A stretch of DNA of 64,000 nucleotides from Ridgeia piscesae. Lineage: Eukaryota; Annelida; Polychaeta; Sabellida; Siboglinidae. The position numbers and the translations under genes are program-made. The notes under the pieces are model-generated. The model saw only the letters and a program-made list of their open reading frames with translations. It made no database searches and was not told the origin of the DNA. The stretch is taken from contig JAODUO010000115.1 of NCBI GenBank assembly GCA_025642075.2, forward strand, positions 328,501-392,500, in the 5' to 3' direction. Shown here piece after piece: positions 11,972-25,500 of this stretch (position 1 is its first letter; every line of letters begins with the position of its first letter).

Positions 11972-12333
11972 GCAGTTATAGTCTCACAGATGTAATGATA
12001 AATTACATTACTGTAACAGTTACAGTCTCTCAGATGTAATGATAAATTACATTACTGTAACAGTTACAGTCTCACAGATGTAATGATAAATTACATTACT
12101 GTAACAGTTACAGTCTCACAGATGTAATGATAGATTACATTACTGTAACAGTTACAGTCTCTCAGATGTAATGATAAATTACATTACTGTAACAGTTACA
12201 GTCTCACATATGTAATGATAAATTACATTACTGTAACAGTTACAGTCTCACATATGTAATGATAAATTATGTTACTGTAACAGTTACAGTCTCACAAATG
12301 TAATGATAAATAACGTTACTGTAACAGTTACAT
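11972..12333. repeat. 44-bp tandem array with internal palindromes
   Basis: About eight copies of a 44-bp unit. Each unit contains two inverted repeats: TGTAAT/ATTACA separated by GATAA, and TGTAAC/GTTACA separated by A. A single strand of the array could therefore fold into a series of small hairpins. Copies differ at a few sites (CTCACAG, CTCTCAG, CTCACAT) and the last two units are more diverged. No open frame. Confidence 0.95.
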
Positions 12334-12718
12334 CAAATGTGAATTACTTAACTGATATATGGTGAAATATCACACTGTCATATGTGTGTCATATGAGTCT
12401 TTCTAATGTAGTAAATTTAAATATAATAACAGTAATATCTTTATTGTCCATAAAATGGATATACACTTTACACTGAGGAGGGAGCATACAAATCAATATT
12501 TCGATCACTTGGTAATATATGTACACAATAAAATAATGTAGACAGGAGCTGCCAGTAGTGCATAGAATTTAGGGAGGTACATCAATAAAAGAATTGTAAA
12601 TTGTCATTCCAGCAGCAAAAATAAGTAAAATGATAAAATATGGGAATAAATATGCTAAACCAATACGACGATATTATTAGATAGATAAATATGATAAATT
12701 AACATGGCTATGTTATGA

Positions 12719-12719
<1 letters not shown>

Positions 12720-12777
<58 letters not shown>
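12720..12777. repeat. (AT)n microsatellite
   Basis: About 28 AT dinucleotides, near-perfect apart from the first few bases. Confidence 0.98.
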
Positions 12778-12778
<1 letters not shown>

Positions 12779-15700
12779 CAACAGTAGGGACTGCGATAAG
12801 TCGGTCAACAATTGATTTCCTGTGATTGGGTCATACACTTGATGGAGGATGGAATGAATGGTTTAAGTGCATGCTGAGTTCTTACAGGTGACATTCTGTA
12901 CCACTTTCCAGAGGGGAGAAGGTCAAATTTAGTCTTAATGTTATAAATTTTATTAAACCAATGTTGTAAATTTTGGCAAACAAATGCAGCACACGCAAGC
13001 GCAACAAGCCTTTCCTCTGCAATAAACGTTTCAAACAGTAAACCCTTTTTCAAACAGAATGCCTGTTTACCTGTACGATATGTGGTGATATAAATTAATT
13101 GATTAACAACAGCATAGGTTGTTTCAATTTACAAAACTACGGTAATTTCGTAATTCAGGGATGACCTTTGACATCTGTACTGTGCACTTGTTGGCAGTCT
13201 GACCCTCTCCTCCCGTGGGTAGCACCCACTTTGTTATGCCTTGGTTGACCACTTTGTTTCCCACGAGACAAAGCTTCTGACTCACTGCTTTCTCTTCACT
13301 CAGGCATAAGATGTTTGTTTTCAAAATTGTAGAACCTCTGCCTTCATCAAAGGTGAAGGGTAGCCTTCTGAACAGGAAGAAAGCTACCACACACTTCTAT
13401 ACAATTGGCATTAACATCATCACAATGTCTATTTAGGAACCATTTAGGAAGTACTTCTATACACACATCATGATTGGAATGTTTTTTATTTTGCCATCAT
13501 TGATGAATGTTTATATTTGTACTTTAAGATGTATGTTATTTCGGTGCAGGTATAGGGCCTGCAAGTGGGTCACGATACATGGCGTGACTCCACGCGACTG
13601 GAGCTTATTGGGGACTAAGCGAGACTAATTGGGGACAGGACACAAGAATAATATTCTAACGATGGATGACAGTTGTAGCTTCCGACTGATGAATACTAGG
13701 AAAATCAGTTCATAAATATCTTGTGTTGTACGTTTCTTATCTTAAATGTCCGATTTAATATTGAGTTTATCACACTATCATAGACACATAGCGATTTACG
13801 TTGTGCAGATAATAGACACGATGTAAGACCGTATGTGTCTTTTACAGAATTTGCGTTTTACATTGCTGTACGTTGTGGTTTTGATAAGCACTTATTTCTG
13901 ACAAGTTGTCTAAATGCACATAATCATAACACATGTATATGTTTGGCCCAAACAGGTTGTACTGCGCGAAAACTGGCACTCTTCATTATTAGTCAAGATC
14001 GCCAAACACAAGTACTTGCCATGGCAACCACCATAATAATCGATTAAAATTCATGATTTCCGTGATCATTGTCACTGGCAAAGTGTTCCACTGCTTCTGC
14101 TTGTAATAATCCTTCGGACAATATAACTGAAATACGCTATTTCGGAACAGTTCGATTATTACGACCAAAAACAAAACAAAGTCCTATATGTTAACATGTT
14201 AACCTCCTGCCCCCAACTGCCCCCAGCCTCGTTTTCGCGCACGAGACTTGCACGCCCTATTGTAAAACGTCATATGGAGTGTCAAAGATGGCCGCCACAG
14301 TGAATTAGGTATTCTGTCACGTGAGCCATAAATAGCAGTCCAGGTCTTGTCCAGTCAGTTTTGTGATTTTGGCAGAATTGCGTAACTTATAACCTCATCT
14401 TTCAACATCTGTCCATAGTTTATTTTCTTCAACTGACAATCTGAGACTACAAAATATATATCAAGAATCGACAGTATGGGGCAACTTTGATAGGGTCATG
14501 AAGATATCATTTGAGTGTTAGTTGTTAGTACATTAATAATTGTATGTATAATTTGTTTATAGTAATGCTGGTATGTCATCACAGATTCATTGAATTATCC
14601 GACTATGTATCCATGTCCAAAAGAATAGACAGAAGATGTGAAATATAATAGCTATGTCCTTTAACCATTGTTGTACATTCTTACTGTGATACCACCTACT
14701 AGTGTTAAGCCATGGTCTGTCTGCCCTGTTAGAAAAAGAACAGAGTTGGTTTAGTCTCTACCTACCAAGTTAGCATATAAAACAATTTTGTTTTCTATTC
14801 ATCTGGATGTGACTCATTGAATACAACATAATAATATAAGTATAGTCCCCAAAAAATAAAAACTCATCAAAATATTAATGTAATAATAATAAAGCTTTAT
14901 TGCTATTTTCAACATGCATTACATGTTAAATTGGAATGTAGTCTGGCGTTGACTCACATAGAGCCTATATATACAATAAAATGAAATATGGCAAATAAAT
15001 ATATAATACACAGTGTACATAATATGTTCTTTAAAATGAAAAAAAGATATTATTTTGATCTAATAAATAAATAACTCTCAGATATATTTTAAAATAATAG
15101 ATTATCCATTTAAAAATAATTGTGTTAAGCTAGTTAATAAATAAATAAATATATATATATATAATGTCCTTTAAATTTTTTAATTATCTTCTACAATTTT
15201 TTTTATTATTTAAGTTTATAAACAAATAAAAATATTATAAAGAGGTCTAAAATATCATTTAAAATTATATTTACCATTGAATTATATGTCAAATTTTATT
15301 ATAATATAGGGAGCATAACTGGACTGATGATCTGGGGTGTGGGTTATCACTGGTAGCACCAGCCAGTCTCTGTGGGGCTCTGTGGCTGTCTCTGGCCCTG
15401 GGGTCTGTGACATATTTATGAGGTGTTTAGACTTGCAACTGCAGAGATAACTACTGGCACATTGCTGTATCACTGGAGATAATACAAACGTCCAGGGAAC
15501 TGGTGAATGGGCTATTTACATGGCTCAATGCAATGGCGCTATTACAACAATGAAGATAAGGCAGATTATGTCAATCATTGTGCTGTGGAAAATACAAAGA
15601 CTGACTGAACATTTGGGGTTTGTGTAGCAGCAAGACTTCCTTGTCAAATTGTTGGCTGTGCTTAACGACTTGGTCATTTTAGCTGGGTGATTTTTGTTGA

Positions 15701-16529
15701 AGAGTCATGTGGTTTTATTAATATGACCTGATACCAGTCACCTGTTAATTTGCATCTATATGGTTTTATTATTCCTCCTCAGAGTATGGTGGACCCAGAG
15801 TATGATGTGTTTTTGTTTTAAATAAACTCTGAAGTGAAAGAATAATACGCCCAGCATAAGGTGGTTTGTCATCACAGAATTATCCAATTTGACTTATTTA
15901 ATTTACAAACAACCCTGTGAAAATGTTGAGCCTCCTGACGAAACAACACAAACAAAACATCCTCAGTATTAATACTTACAAATTACTGAGCATGCAGGTC
16001 ATATTTTAATTTTAGCCAATGAATTAGAGGCACTATTTGTCCAACGTCACCACTCTAGAGGTTGATATTTGTCAAGAACACTCAACATTCTTAGAGGCTT
16101 TTTGTGCACGGGTGAATTTTGTCCAGAGAGGCTTCTGTCTATACACCAGTTTGCACATATGTCACGGAACATATATCCAGGGTATGTGTTGCCAACTAAA
16201 AAATAAATGGAAATCTATCCCATCGTATGGGACCAGGAAAGTAGTTTCATTTGGCAGTCACGTAGACTTAAGTCTGACATTTTACAAAATGGAGGCAACG
16301 ATGGCTGCAAACCGCAACTTATGGCAGCTTTGTCTCAGCAACTGCACTCGCAGAATACAAATGAATAAAAGATGGATTGTGGCACTGGGTAAATGGAACA
16401 AGAAGCTTTGGTGTGTTAAGTTGCACACGTACATATGTATTTCCATCGCATGATTACGGTGATACTTATTGCCTCGCAACACTGCCATCATGTCTGCAAG
16501 CGGCTTTCTGGGATTACAAGACAATACTG
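12778..16529. other. gene-poor stretch with possible LINE-tail fragments
   Basis: AT-rich DNA. On the minus strand, 14,965-14,880 ends in AATAAAGCTTTATTATTATT, and 12,560-12,425 ends in GGACAATAAAGATATTACTG followed by an ATT-type tail. Both look like the 3' ends of non-LTR retrotransposons, but no reverse-transcriptase frame accompanies them. A candidate core promoter at 14,319-14,360 is listed separately. No supported coding exon. Confidence 0.45.
14319..14360 (+). promoter_or_regulatory. candidate RNA polymerase II core promoter
   Basis: On the plus strand an E-box CACGTG (14,319-14,324) is followed by a TATA-like ATAAATA (14,328-14,334). TCAGTT, a good match to the metazoan initiator, follows at 14,355-14,360, placing the presumed start A at 14,357, 28-29 bp after the TATA-like box. 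A YY1-like AAGATGGCCGCC lies just upstream (about 14,285-14,296), in a locally CpG-containing tract (14,215-14,300). The spacing fits a promoter, but I found no downstream coding exon, and such combinations arise by chance in a long AT-rich stretch. Confidence 0.3.
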
Positions 16530-19500
16530 TTTGTCTCTGGTTGCTGTGTGTATCAGGGGTGACACCAGCCCTGACACTTGTCCTCTGGTTGTTGTGTGTA
16601 TCAGGGGTGACGCTGGCCCTGACACTTGTCCTCTGGTTGTTGTGTGTATCAGGGGTGACGCTGGCCCTGACACTTGTCCTCTGGTTGTTGTGTGTATCAG
16701 GGGTGACGCTGGCCCTGACACTTGTCCTCTGGTTGTTGTGTGTATCAGGGGTGACGCTGGCCCCGACACTTGTCCTCTGGTTGTTGTGTGTATCAGGGAT
16801 GATGCTGGCCCTGACACTTGTCCTCTGGTTGCTGTGTGTATCAGGGGTGACGCTGGCCCTGACACTTGTCCTCTGGTTGTTGTGTGTATCAGGGATGATG
16901 CTGGCCCTGACAATTGTCCTCTGGTTGCTGTGTGTATCAGGGGTGATGCTGGCCCTGACACTTGTCCTCTGGTTGTTGTGTGTATCAGGGGTGACGCTGG
17001 CCCTGACACTTGTCCTCTGGTTGCTGTGTGTATCAGGGGTGACGCTGGCCCTGACACTTGTCCTCTGGTTGTTGTGTGTATCAGGGATGATGCTGGCCCT
17101 GACACTTGTCCTCTGGTTGCTGTGTGTATCAGGGGTGACGCTGGCCCCGACACTTGTCCTCTGGTTGTTGTGTGTATCAGGGGTGATGCTGGCCCCGACA
17201 CTTGTCCTCTGGTTGTTGTGTGTATCAGGGGTGACGCTGGCCCTGACACTTGTCCTCTGGTTGCTGTGTGTATCAGGGGTGACGCTGGCCCTGACACTTG
17301 TCCTCTGGTTGCTGTGTGTATCAGGGGTGACGCTGGCCCTGACACTTGTCCTCTGGTTGCTGTGTGTATCAGGGGTGACGCTGGCCCTGACACTTGTCCT
17401 CTGGTTGCTGTGTGTATCAGGGGTGACGCTGGCCCTGACACTTGTCCTCTGGTTGCTGTGTGTATCAGGGGTGACGCTGGCCCTGACACTTGTCCTCTGG
17501 TTGCTGTGTGTATCAGGGGTGACGCTGGCCCTGACACTTGTCCTCTGGTTGCTGTGTGTATCAGGGGTGACGCTGGCCCTGACACTTGTCCTCTGGTTGC
17601 TGTGTGTATCAGGGGTGACGCTGGCCCTGACACTTGTCCTCTGGTTGCTGTGTGTATCAGGGGTGACGCTGGCCCTGACACTTGTCCTCTGGTTGTTGTG
17701 TGTATCAGGGGTGATGCTGGCCCTGACACTTGTCCTCTGGTTGCTGTGTGTATCAGGGGTGACGCTGGCCCTGACACTTGTCCTCTGGTTGTTGTGTGTA
17801 TCAGGGGTGATGCTGGCCCTGACACTTGTCCTCTGGTTGTGTGTATCAGGGGTGACGCTGGCCCCGACACTTGTCCTCTGGTTGCTGTGTGTATCAGGGG
17901 TGACGCTGGCCCTGACACTTGTCCTCTGGTTGTTGTGTGTATCAGGGGTGATGCTGGCCCCAACACTTGTCCTCTGGTTGCTGTGTGTATCAGGGGTGAC
18001 GCTGGCCCCGACACTTGTCCTCTGGATGCTGTGTGTATCAGGGGTGATGCTGGCCCTGACACTTGTCCTCTGGTTGCTGTGTGTATCAGGGGTGACGCTG
18101 GCCCTGACACTTGTCCTCTGGTTGCTGTGTGTATCAGGGGTGACGCTGGCCCCAACACTTGTCCTCTGGTTGCTGTGTGTATCAGGGGTGACGCTGGCCC
18201 CAACACTTGTCCTCTGGTTGTTGTGTGTATCAGGGGTGAGCTGGCCCTGACACTTGTCCTCTGGTTGTGTGTGTATCAGGGGTGACGCTGGCCCTGACAC
18301 TTGTCCTCTGGTTGTTGTGTGTATCAGGGGTGATGCTGGCCCCAACACTTGTCCTCTGGTTGCTGTGTGTATCAGGGGTGACGCTGGCCCTGACACTTGT
18401 CCTCTGGTTGTTGTGTGTATCAGGGGTGACGCTGGCCCCGACACTTGTCCTCTGGTTGCTGTGTGTATCAGGGGTGATGCTGGCCCTGACACTTGTCCTC
18501 TGGTTGTTGTGTGTATCAGGGGTGACGCTGGCCCCAACACTTGTCCTCTGGTTGTTGTGTGTATCAGGGGTGATGCTGGCCCTGACACTTGTCCTCTGGT
18601 TGTTGTGTGTATCAGGGGTGACGCTGGCCCTGACACTTGTCCTCTGGTTGTTGTGTGTATCAGGGGTGACGCTGGCCCTGACACTTGTCCTCTGGTTGCT
18701 GTGTGTATCAGGGGTGACGCTGGCCCTGACACTTGTCCTCTGGTTGTTGTGTGTATCAGGGGTGACGCTGGCCCTGACACTTGTCCTCTGGTTGTTGTGT
18801 GTATCAGGGGTGACGCTGGCCCCAACACTTGTCCTCTGGTTGCTGTGTGTATCAGGGGTGACGCTGGCCCTGACACTTGTCCTCTGGTTGTTGTGTGTAT
18901 CAGGGGTGACGCTGGCCCCAACACTTGTCCTCTGGTTGCTGTGTGTATCAGGGGTGACGCTGGCCCTGACACTTGTCCTCTGGTTGTTGTGTGTATCAGG
19001 GGTGACGCTGGCCCCAACACTTGTCCTCTGGTTGCTGTGTGTATCAGGGGTGACGCTGGCCCTGACACTTGTCCTCTGGTTGTTGTGTGTATCAGGGGTG
19101 ACGCTGGCCCTGACACTTGTCCTCTGGATGCTGTGTGTATCAGGGGTGACGCTGGCCCCAACACTTGTCCTCTGGTTGTTGTGTGTATCAGGGGTGACGC
19201 TGGCCCTGACACTTGTCCTCTGGTTGCTGTGTGTATCAGGGGTGACGCTGGCCCTGACACTTGTCCTCTGGTTGCTGTGTGTATCAGGGGTGACGCTGGC
19301 CCTGACACTTGTCCTCTGGTTGCTGTGTGTATCAGGGGTGACGCTGGCCCCAACACTTGTCCTCTGGTTGTTGTGTGTATCAGGGATGATGCTGGCCCTG
19401 ACACTTGTCCTCTGGTTGCTGTGTGTATCAGGGGTGACGCTGGCCCTGACACTTGTCCTCTGGTTGTTGTGTGTATCAGGGATGATGCTGGCCCTGACAC

Positions 19501-22500
19501 TTGTCCTCTGGTTGCTGTGTGTATCAGGGGTGATGCTGGCCCTGACACTTGTCCTCTGGTTGTTGTGTGTATCAGGGGTGACGCTGGCCCTGACACTTGT
19601 CCTCTGGTTGCTGTGTGTATCAGGGGTGACGCTGGCCCCGACACTTGTCCTCTGGTTGTTGTGTGTATCAGGGATGATGCTGGCCCTGACACTTGTCCTC
19701 TGGTTGCTGTGTGTATCAGGGGTGACGCTGGCCCCGACACTTGTCCTCTGGTTGTTGTGTGTATCAGGGGTGATGCTGGCCCTGACACTTGTCCTCTGGT
19801 TGTTGTGTGTATCAGGGGTGACGCTGGCCCTGACACTTGTCCTCTGGTTGCTGTGTGTATCAGGGGTGACGCTGGCCCTGACACTTGTCCTCTGGTTGCT
19901 GTGTGTATCAGGGGTGACGCTGGCCCTGACACTTGTCCTCTGGTTGTTGTGTGTATCAGGGGTGACGCTGGCCCCGACACTTGTCCTCTGGTTGCTGTGT
20001 GTATCAGGGGTGACGCTGGCCCCGACACTTGTCCTCTGGTTGCTGTGTGTATCAGGGGTGACGCTGGCCCTGACACTTGTCCTCTGGTTGCTGTGTGTAT
20101 CAGGGGTGACGCTGGCCCTGACACTTGTCCTCTGGTTGCTGTGTGTATCAGGGGTGACGCTGGCCCTGACACTTGTCCTCTGGTTGCTGTGTGTATCAGG
20201 GGTGACGCTGGCCCTGACACTTGTCCTCTGGTTGCTGTGTGTATCAGGGGTGACGCTGGCCCTGACACTTGTCCTCTGGTTGCTGTGTGTATCAGGGGTG
20301 ATGCTGGCCCTGACACTTGTCCTCTGGTTGCTGTGTGTATCAGGGGTGACGCTGGCCCTGACACTTGTCCTCTGGTTGTTGTGTGTATCAGGGGTGATGC
20401 TGGCCCTGACACTTGTCCTCTGGTTGTGTGTGTATCAGGGGTGACGCTGGCCCCGACACTTGTCCTCTGGTTGCTGTGTGTATCAGGGGTGACGCTGGCC
20501 CTGACACTTGTCCTCTGGTTGTTGTGTGTATCAGGGGTGACGCTGGCCCCAACACTTGTCCTCTGGTTGCTGTGTGTATCAGGGGTGACGCTGGCCCCGA
20601 CACTTGTCCTCTGGTTGCTGTGTGTATCAGGGGTGATGCTGGCCCTGACACTTGTCCTCTGGTTGCTGTGTGTATCAGGGGTGACGCTGGCCCTGACACT
20701 TGTCCTCTGGTTGCTGTGTGTATCAGGGGTGACGCTGGCCCCAACACTTGTCCTCTGGTTGCTGTGTGTATCAGGGGTGACGCTGGCCCTGACACTTGTC
20801 CTCTGGTTGTTGTGTGTATCAGGGGTGATGCTGGCCCTGACACTTGTCCTCTGGTTGCTGTGTGTATCAGGGGTGACGCTGGCCCTGACACTTGTCCTCT
20901 GGTTGTTGTGTGTATCAGGGGTGATGCTGGCCCCAACACTTGTCCTCTGGTTGCTGTGTGTATCAGGGGTGACGCTGGCCCTGACACTTGTCCTCTGGTT
21001 GTTGTGTGTATCAGGGGTGACGCTGGCCCCGACACTTGTCCTCTGGTTGCTGTGTGTATCAGGGGTGACGCTGGCCCTGACACTTGTCCTCTGGTTGTTG
21101 TGTGTATCAGGGGTGACGCTGGCCCCAACACTTGTCCTCTGGTTGCTGTGTGTATCAGGGGTGATGCTGGCCCTGACACTTGTCCTCTGGTTGTTGTGTG
21201 TATCAGGGGTGACGCTGGCCCTGACACTTGTCCTCTGGTTGTTGTGTGTATCAGGGGTGATGCTGGCCCTGACACTTGTCCTCTGGTTGTGTGTGTATCA
21301 GGGGTGACGCTGGCCCCGACACTTGTCCTCTGGTTGTTGTGTGTATCAGGGTACGCTGGCCCCGACACTTGTCCTCTGGTTGTTGTGTGTATCAGGGGTG
21401 ACGCTGGCCCCAACACTTGTCCTCTGGTTGCTGTGTGTATCAGGGGTGACGCTGGCCCTGACACTTGTCCTCTGGTTGTTGTGTGTATCAGGGGTGACGC
21501 TGGCCCCAACACTTGTCCTCTGGTTGCTGTGTGTATCAGGGGTGACGCTGGCCCGACACTTGTCCTCTGGTTGTGTGTGTATCAGGGGTGACGCTGGCCC
21601 AACACTTGTCCTCTGGTTGCTGTGTGTATCAGGGGTGACGCTGGCCCTGACACTTGTCCTCTGGTTGTTGTGTGTATCAGGGGTGACGCTGGCCCTGACA
21701 CTTGTCCTCTGGATGCTGTGTGTATCAGGGGTGAGCTGGCCCAGACACTTGTCCTCTGGTTGTTGTGTTATCAGGGGTGACGCTGGCCCTGACATTGTCC
21801 TCTGGTTGCTGTGTGTATCAGGGGTGACGCTGGCCCTGACACTTGTCCTCTGGTTGTTGTGTGTATCAGGGGTGACGCTGGCCCTGACACTTGTCCTCTG
21901 GTTGTTGTGTGTATCAGGGGTGACGCTGGCCCAACACTTGTCCTCTGGTTGTTGTGTGTATCAGGGATGATGCTGGCCCTGACACTTGTCCTCTGGTTGC
22001 TGTGTGTATCAGGGGTGACGCTGGCCCCGACACTTGTCCTCTGGTTGTTGTGTGTATCAGGGATGATGCTGGCCCTGACAATTGTCCTCTGGTTGCTGTG
22101 TGTATCAGGGGTGATGCTGGCCCTGACACTTGTCCTCTGGTTGTTGTGTGTATCAGGGGTGACGCTGGCCCTGACACTTGTCCTCTGGTTGCTGTGTGTA
22201 TCAGGGGTGACGCTGGCCCCGACACTTGTCCTCTGGTTGTTGTGTGTATCAGGGATGATGCTGGCCCTGACACTTGTCCTCTTGTTGCTGTGTGTATCAG
22301 GGGTTACGCTGGCCCCGACACTTGTCCTCTGGTTGTTGTGTGTATCAGGGGTGATGCTGGCCCGACACTTGTCCTCTGGTTGTTGTGTGTATCAGGGGTG
22401 ACGCTGGCCCTGACACTTGTCCTCTGGTTGCTGTGTGTATCAGGGGTGACGCGGCCCTGACACTTGTCCTCTGGTTGCTGTGTGTATCAGGGGTGACGCT

Positions 22501-25500
22501 GGCCCTGACACTTGTCCTCTGGTTGCTGTGTGTATCAGGGGTGACGCTGGCCCTGACACTTGTCCTCTGGTTGTGTGTGTATCAGGGGTGACGCTGGCCC
22601 TGACACTTGTCCTCTGGTTGCTGTGTGTATCAGGGGTGACGCTGGCCCTGACACTTGTCCTCTGGTTGTGTGTGTATCAGGGGTGACGCTGGCCCGACAC
22701 TTGTCCTCTGGTTGCTGTGTGTATCAGGGGTGACGCCGGCCCTGACACTTGTCCTCTGGTTGCTGTGTGTATCAGGGGTGACGCTGGCCCTGACACTTGT
22801 CCTCTGGTTGTGTGTGTATCAGGGGTGAGCTGGCCCTGACACTTGTCCTCTGGTTGTTGTGTGTATCAGGGGTGATGCTGGCCCTGACACTTGTCCTCTG
22901 GTTGTTGTGTGTATCAGGGGTGACGCTGGCCCTGACACTTGTCCTCTGGTTGTGTGTGTATCAGGGGTGATGCTGGCCCGACACTTGTCCTCTGGTTGTT
23001 GTGTGTATCAGGGGTGACGCTGGCCCCGACACTTGTCCTCTGGTTGCTGTGTGTATCAGGGGTGACGCTGGCCCTGACACTTGTCCTCTGGGTTGTTGTA
23101 TCAGGGTGAGCTGGCCCCAACACTTGTCCTCTGGTTGCTGTGTGTATCAGGGGTGAGCTGGCCCCGACACTTGTCCTCTGGATGCTGTGTGTATCAGGGG
23201 TGATGCTGGCCCTGACACTTGTCCTCTGGTTGCTGTGTGTATCAGGGGTGACGCTGGCCCCGACACTTGTCCTCTGGTTGCTGTGTGTATCAGGGGTGAC
23301 GCTGGCCCCAACACTTGTCCTCTGGTTGCTGTGTGTATCAGGGGTGACGCTGGCCCTGACACTTGTCCTCTGGTTGTTGTGTGTATCAGGGGTGATGCTG
23401 GCCCTGACACTTGTCCTCTGGTTTGTGTGTATCAGGGGTGACGCTGGGCCCCGACACTTGTCCTCTGGTTGTTGTGTGTATCAGGGGTGATGCTGGCCCC
23501 AAAACTTGTCCTCTGGTTGCTGTGTGTATCAGGGGTGACGCTGGCCCTGACACTTGTCCTCTGGTTGTTGTTGTATCAGGGGTGACGCTGGCCCCGACAT
23601 TGTCCTCTGGTTGCTGTGTGTATCAGGGGTGACGCTGGCCCTGACACTTGTCCTCTGGTTGTTGTGTGTATCAGGGGTGACGCTGGCCCCAACACTTGTC
23701 CTCTGGTTGCTGTGTGTATCAGGGGTGATGCTGGCCCGACACTTGTCCTCTGGTTGTTTTGTGTATCAGGGGTGACGCTGGCCCTGACACTTGTCCTCTG
23801 GTTGTTGTGTGTATCAGGGGTGATGCTGGCCCTGACACTTGTCCTCTGGTTGCTGTGTGTATCAGGGGTGACGCTGGCCCCGACACTTGTCCTCTGGTTG
23901 TTGTGTGTATCAGGGGTGACGCTGGCCCCGACACTTGTCCTCTGGTTGTTGTGTGTATCAGGGGTGACGCTGGCCCCAACACTTGTCCTCTGGTTGTGTG
24001 TGTATCAGGGGTGACGCTGGCCCGACACTTGTCCTCTGGTTGTTGTGTGTATCAGGGGTGACGCTGGCCCCAACACTTGTCCTCTGGTTGCTGTGTGTAT
24101 CAGGGGTGACGCTGGCCCCGACACTTGTCCTCTGGTTGTTGTGTGTATCAGGGGTGACGCTGGCCCCAACACTTGTCCTCTGGTTGCTGTGTGTATCAGG
24201 GGTGACGCTGGCCCTGACACTTGTCCTCTGGTTGTTGTGTGTATCAGGGGTGACGCTGGCCCCGACACTTGTCCTCTGGTGCTGTGTGTATCAGGGGTGA
24301 CGCTGGCCCCAACACTTGTCCTCTGGTTGTTGTGTGTATCAGGGGTGACGCTGGCCCTGACACTTGTCCTCTGGTTGTGTGTGTATCAGGGGTGGGTGGC
24401 CCTGACACTTGTCCTCTGGTTGTTGTGTGTATCAGGGGTGAGCTGGCCCTGACACTTGTCCTCTGGTTGTTGTGTGTATCAGGGGTGACGCTGGCCCCAA
24501 CACTTGTCCTCTGGTTGCTGTGTGTATCAGGGGTGAGCTGGCCCTGACACTTGTCCTCTGGTTGTTGTGTGTATCAGGGGTGACGCTGGCCCGACACTTG
24601 TCCTCTGGGTTTGTTTCAGGGGTGACGCTGGCCCTGACACTTGTCCTCTGGTTGCTGTGTGTATCAGGGGTGACGCTGGCCCTGACACTTGTCCTCTGGT
24701 TGTTGTGTGTATCAGGGGTGACGCTGGCCCTGACACTTGTCCTCTGGTTGCTGTGTGTATCAGGGGTGACGCTGGCCCTGACACTGTCCTCTGGTTGCTG
24801 TGTGTATCAGGGGTGACGCTGGCCCTGACACTGTCCTCTGGTTGCTGTGTGTATCAGGGGTGACGCTGGCCCCGACACTTGTCCTCTGGTTGTTGTGTGT
24901 ATCAGGGGTGACCGGGCCCACACTTGTCCTCTGGTTGCTGTGTGTATCAGGGGTGACGCTGGCCCTGACACTTGTCCTCTGGTTGTTGTGTGTATCAGGG
25001 GTGATGCTGGCCCTGACACTTGTCCTCTGGTTGTGTGTGTATCAGGGGTGACGCTGGCCCTGACACTTGTCCTCTGGTTGCTGTGTGTATCAGGGGTGAC
25101 GCTGGCCCCGACACTTGTCCTCTGGTTGCTGTGTGTATCAGGGGTGACGCTGGCCCTGACACTTGTCCTCTGGTTGCTGTGTGTATCAGGGGTGACGCTG
25201 GCCCTGACACTTGTCCTCTGGTTGCTGTGTGTATCAGGGGTGAGCTGGCCCCGACACTTGTCCTCTGGTTGCTGTGTGTATCAGGGGTGACGCTGGCCCT
25301 GACACTTGTCCTCTGGTTGCTGTGTGTATCAGGGGTGACCCGCCCTGACACTTGTCCTCTGGTTGCTGTGTGTATCAGGGGTGATGCTGGCCCTGACACT
25401 TGTCCTCTGGTTGTTGTGTGTATCAGGGGTGACGCTGGCCCTGACACTTGTCCTCTGGATGCTGTGTGTATCAGGGGTGACGCTGGCCCTGACACTTGTC

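Noticed and set aside
16282..20412. 1,376-codon minus-strand frame over the 48-bp array
   Set aside because: The unit is 48 bp (16 codons) with no stop in several frames, so long frames on both strands are automatic. The non-repeat tail (about 80 codons) has no coding features, and no promoter, start context or splice site supports it.
18254..21307. 1,017-codon plus-strand Cys/Pro repeat frame
   Set aside because: Same array in another frame; it switches mid-way to a different repeat peptide at an indel, which a real repeat protein would not tolerate.
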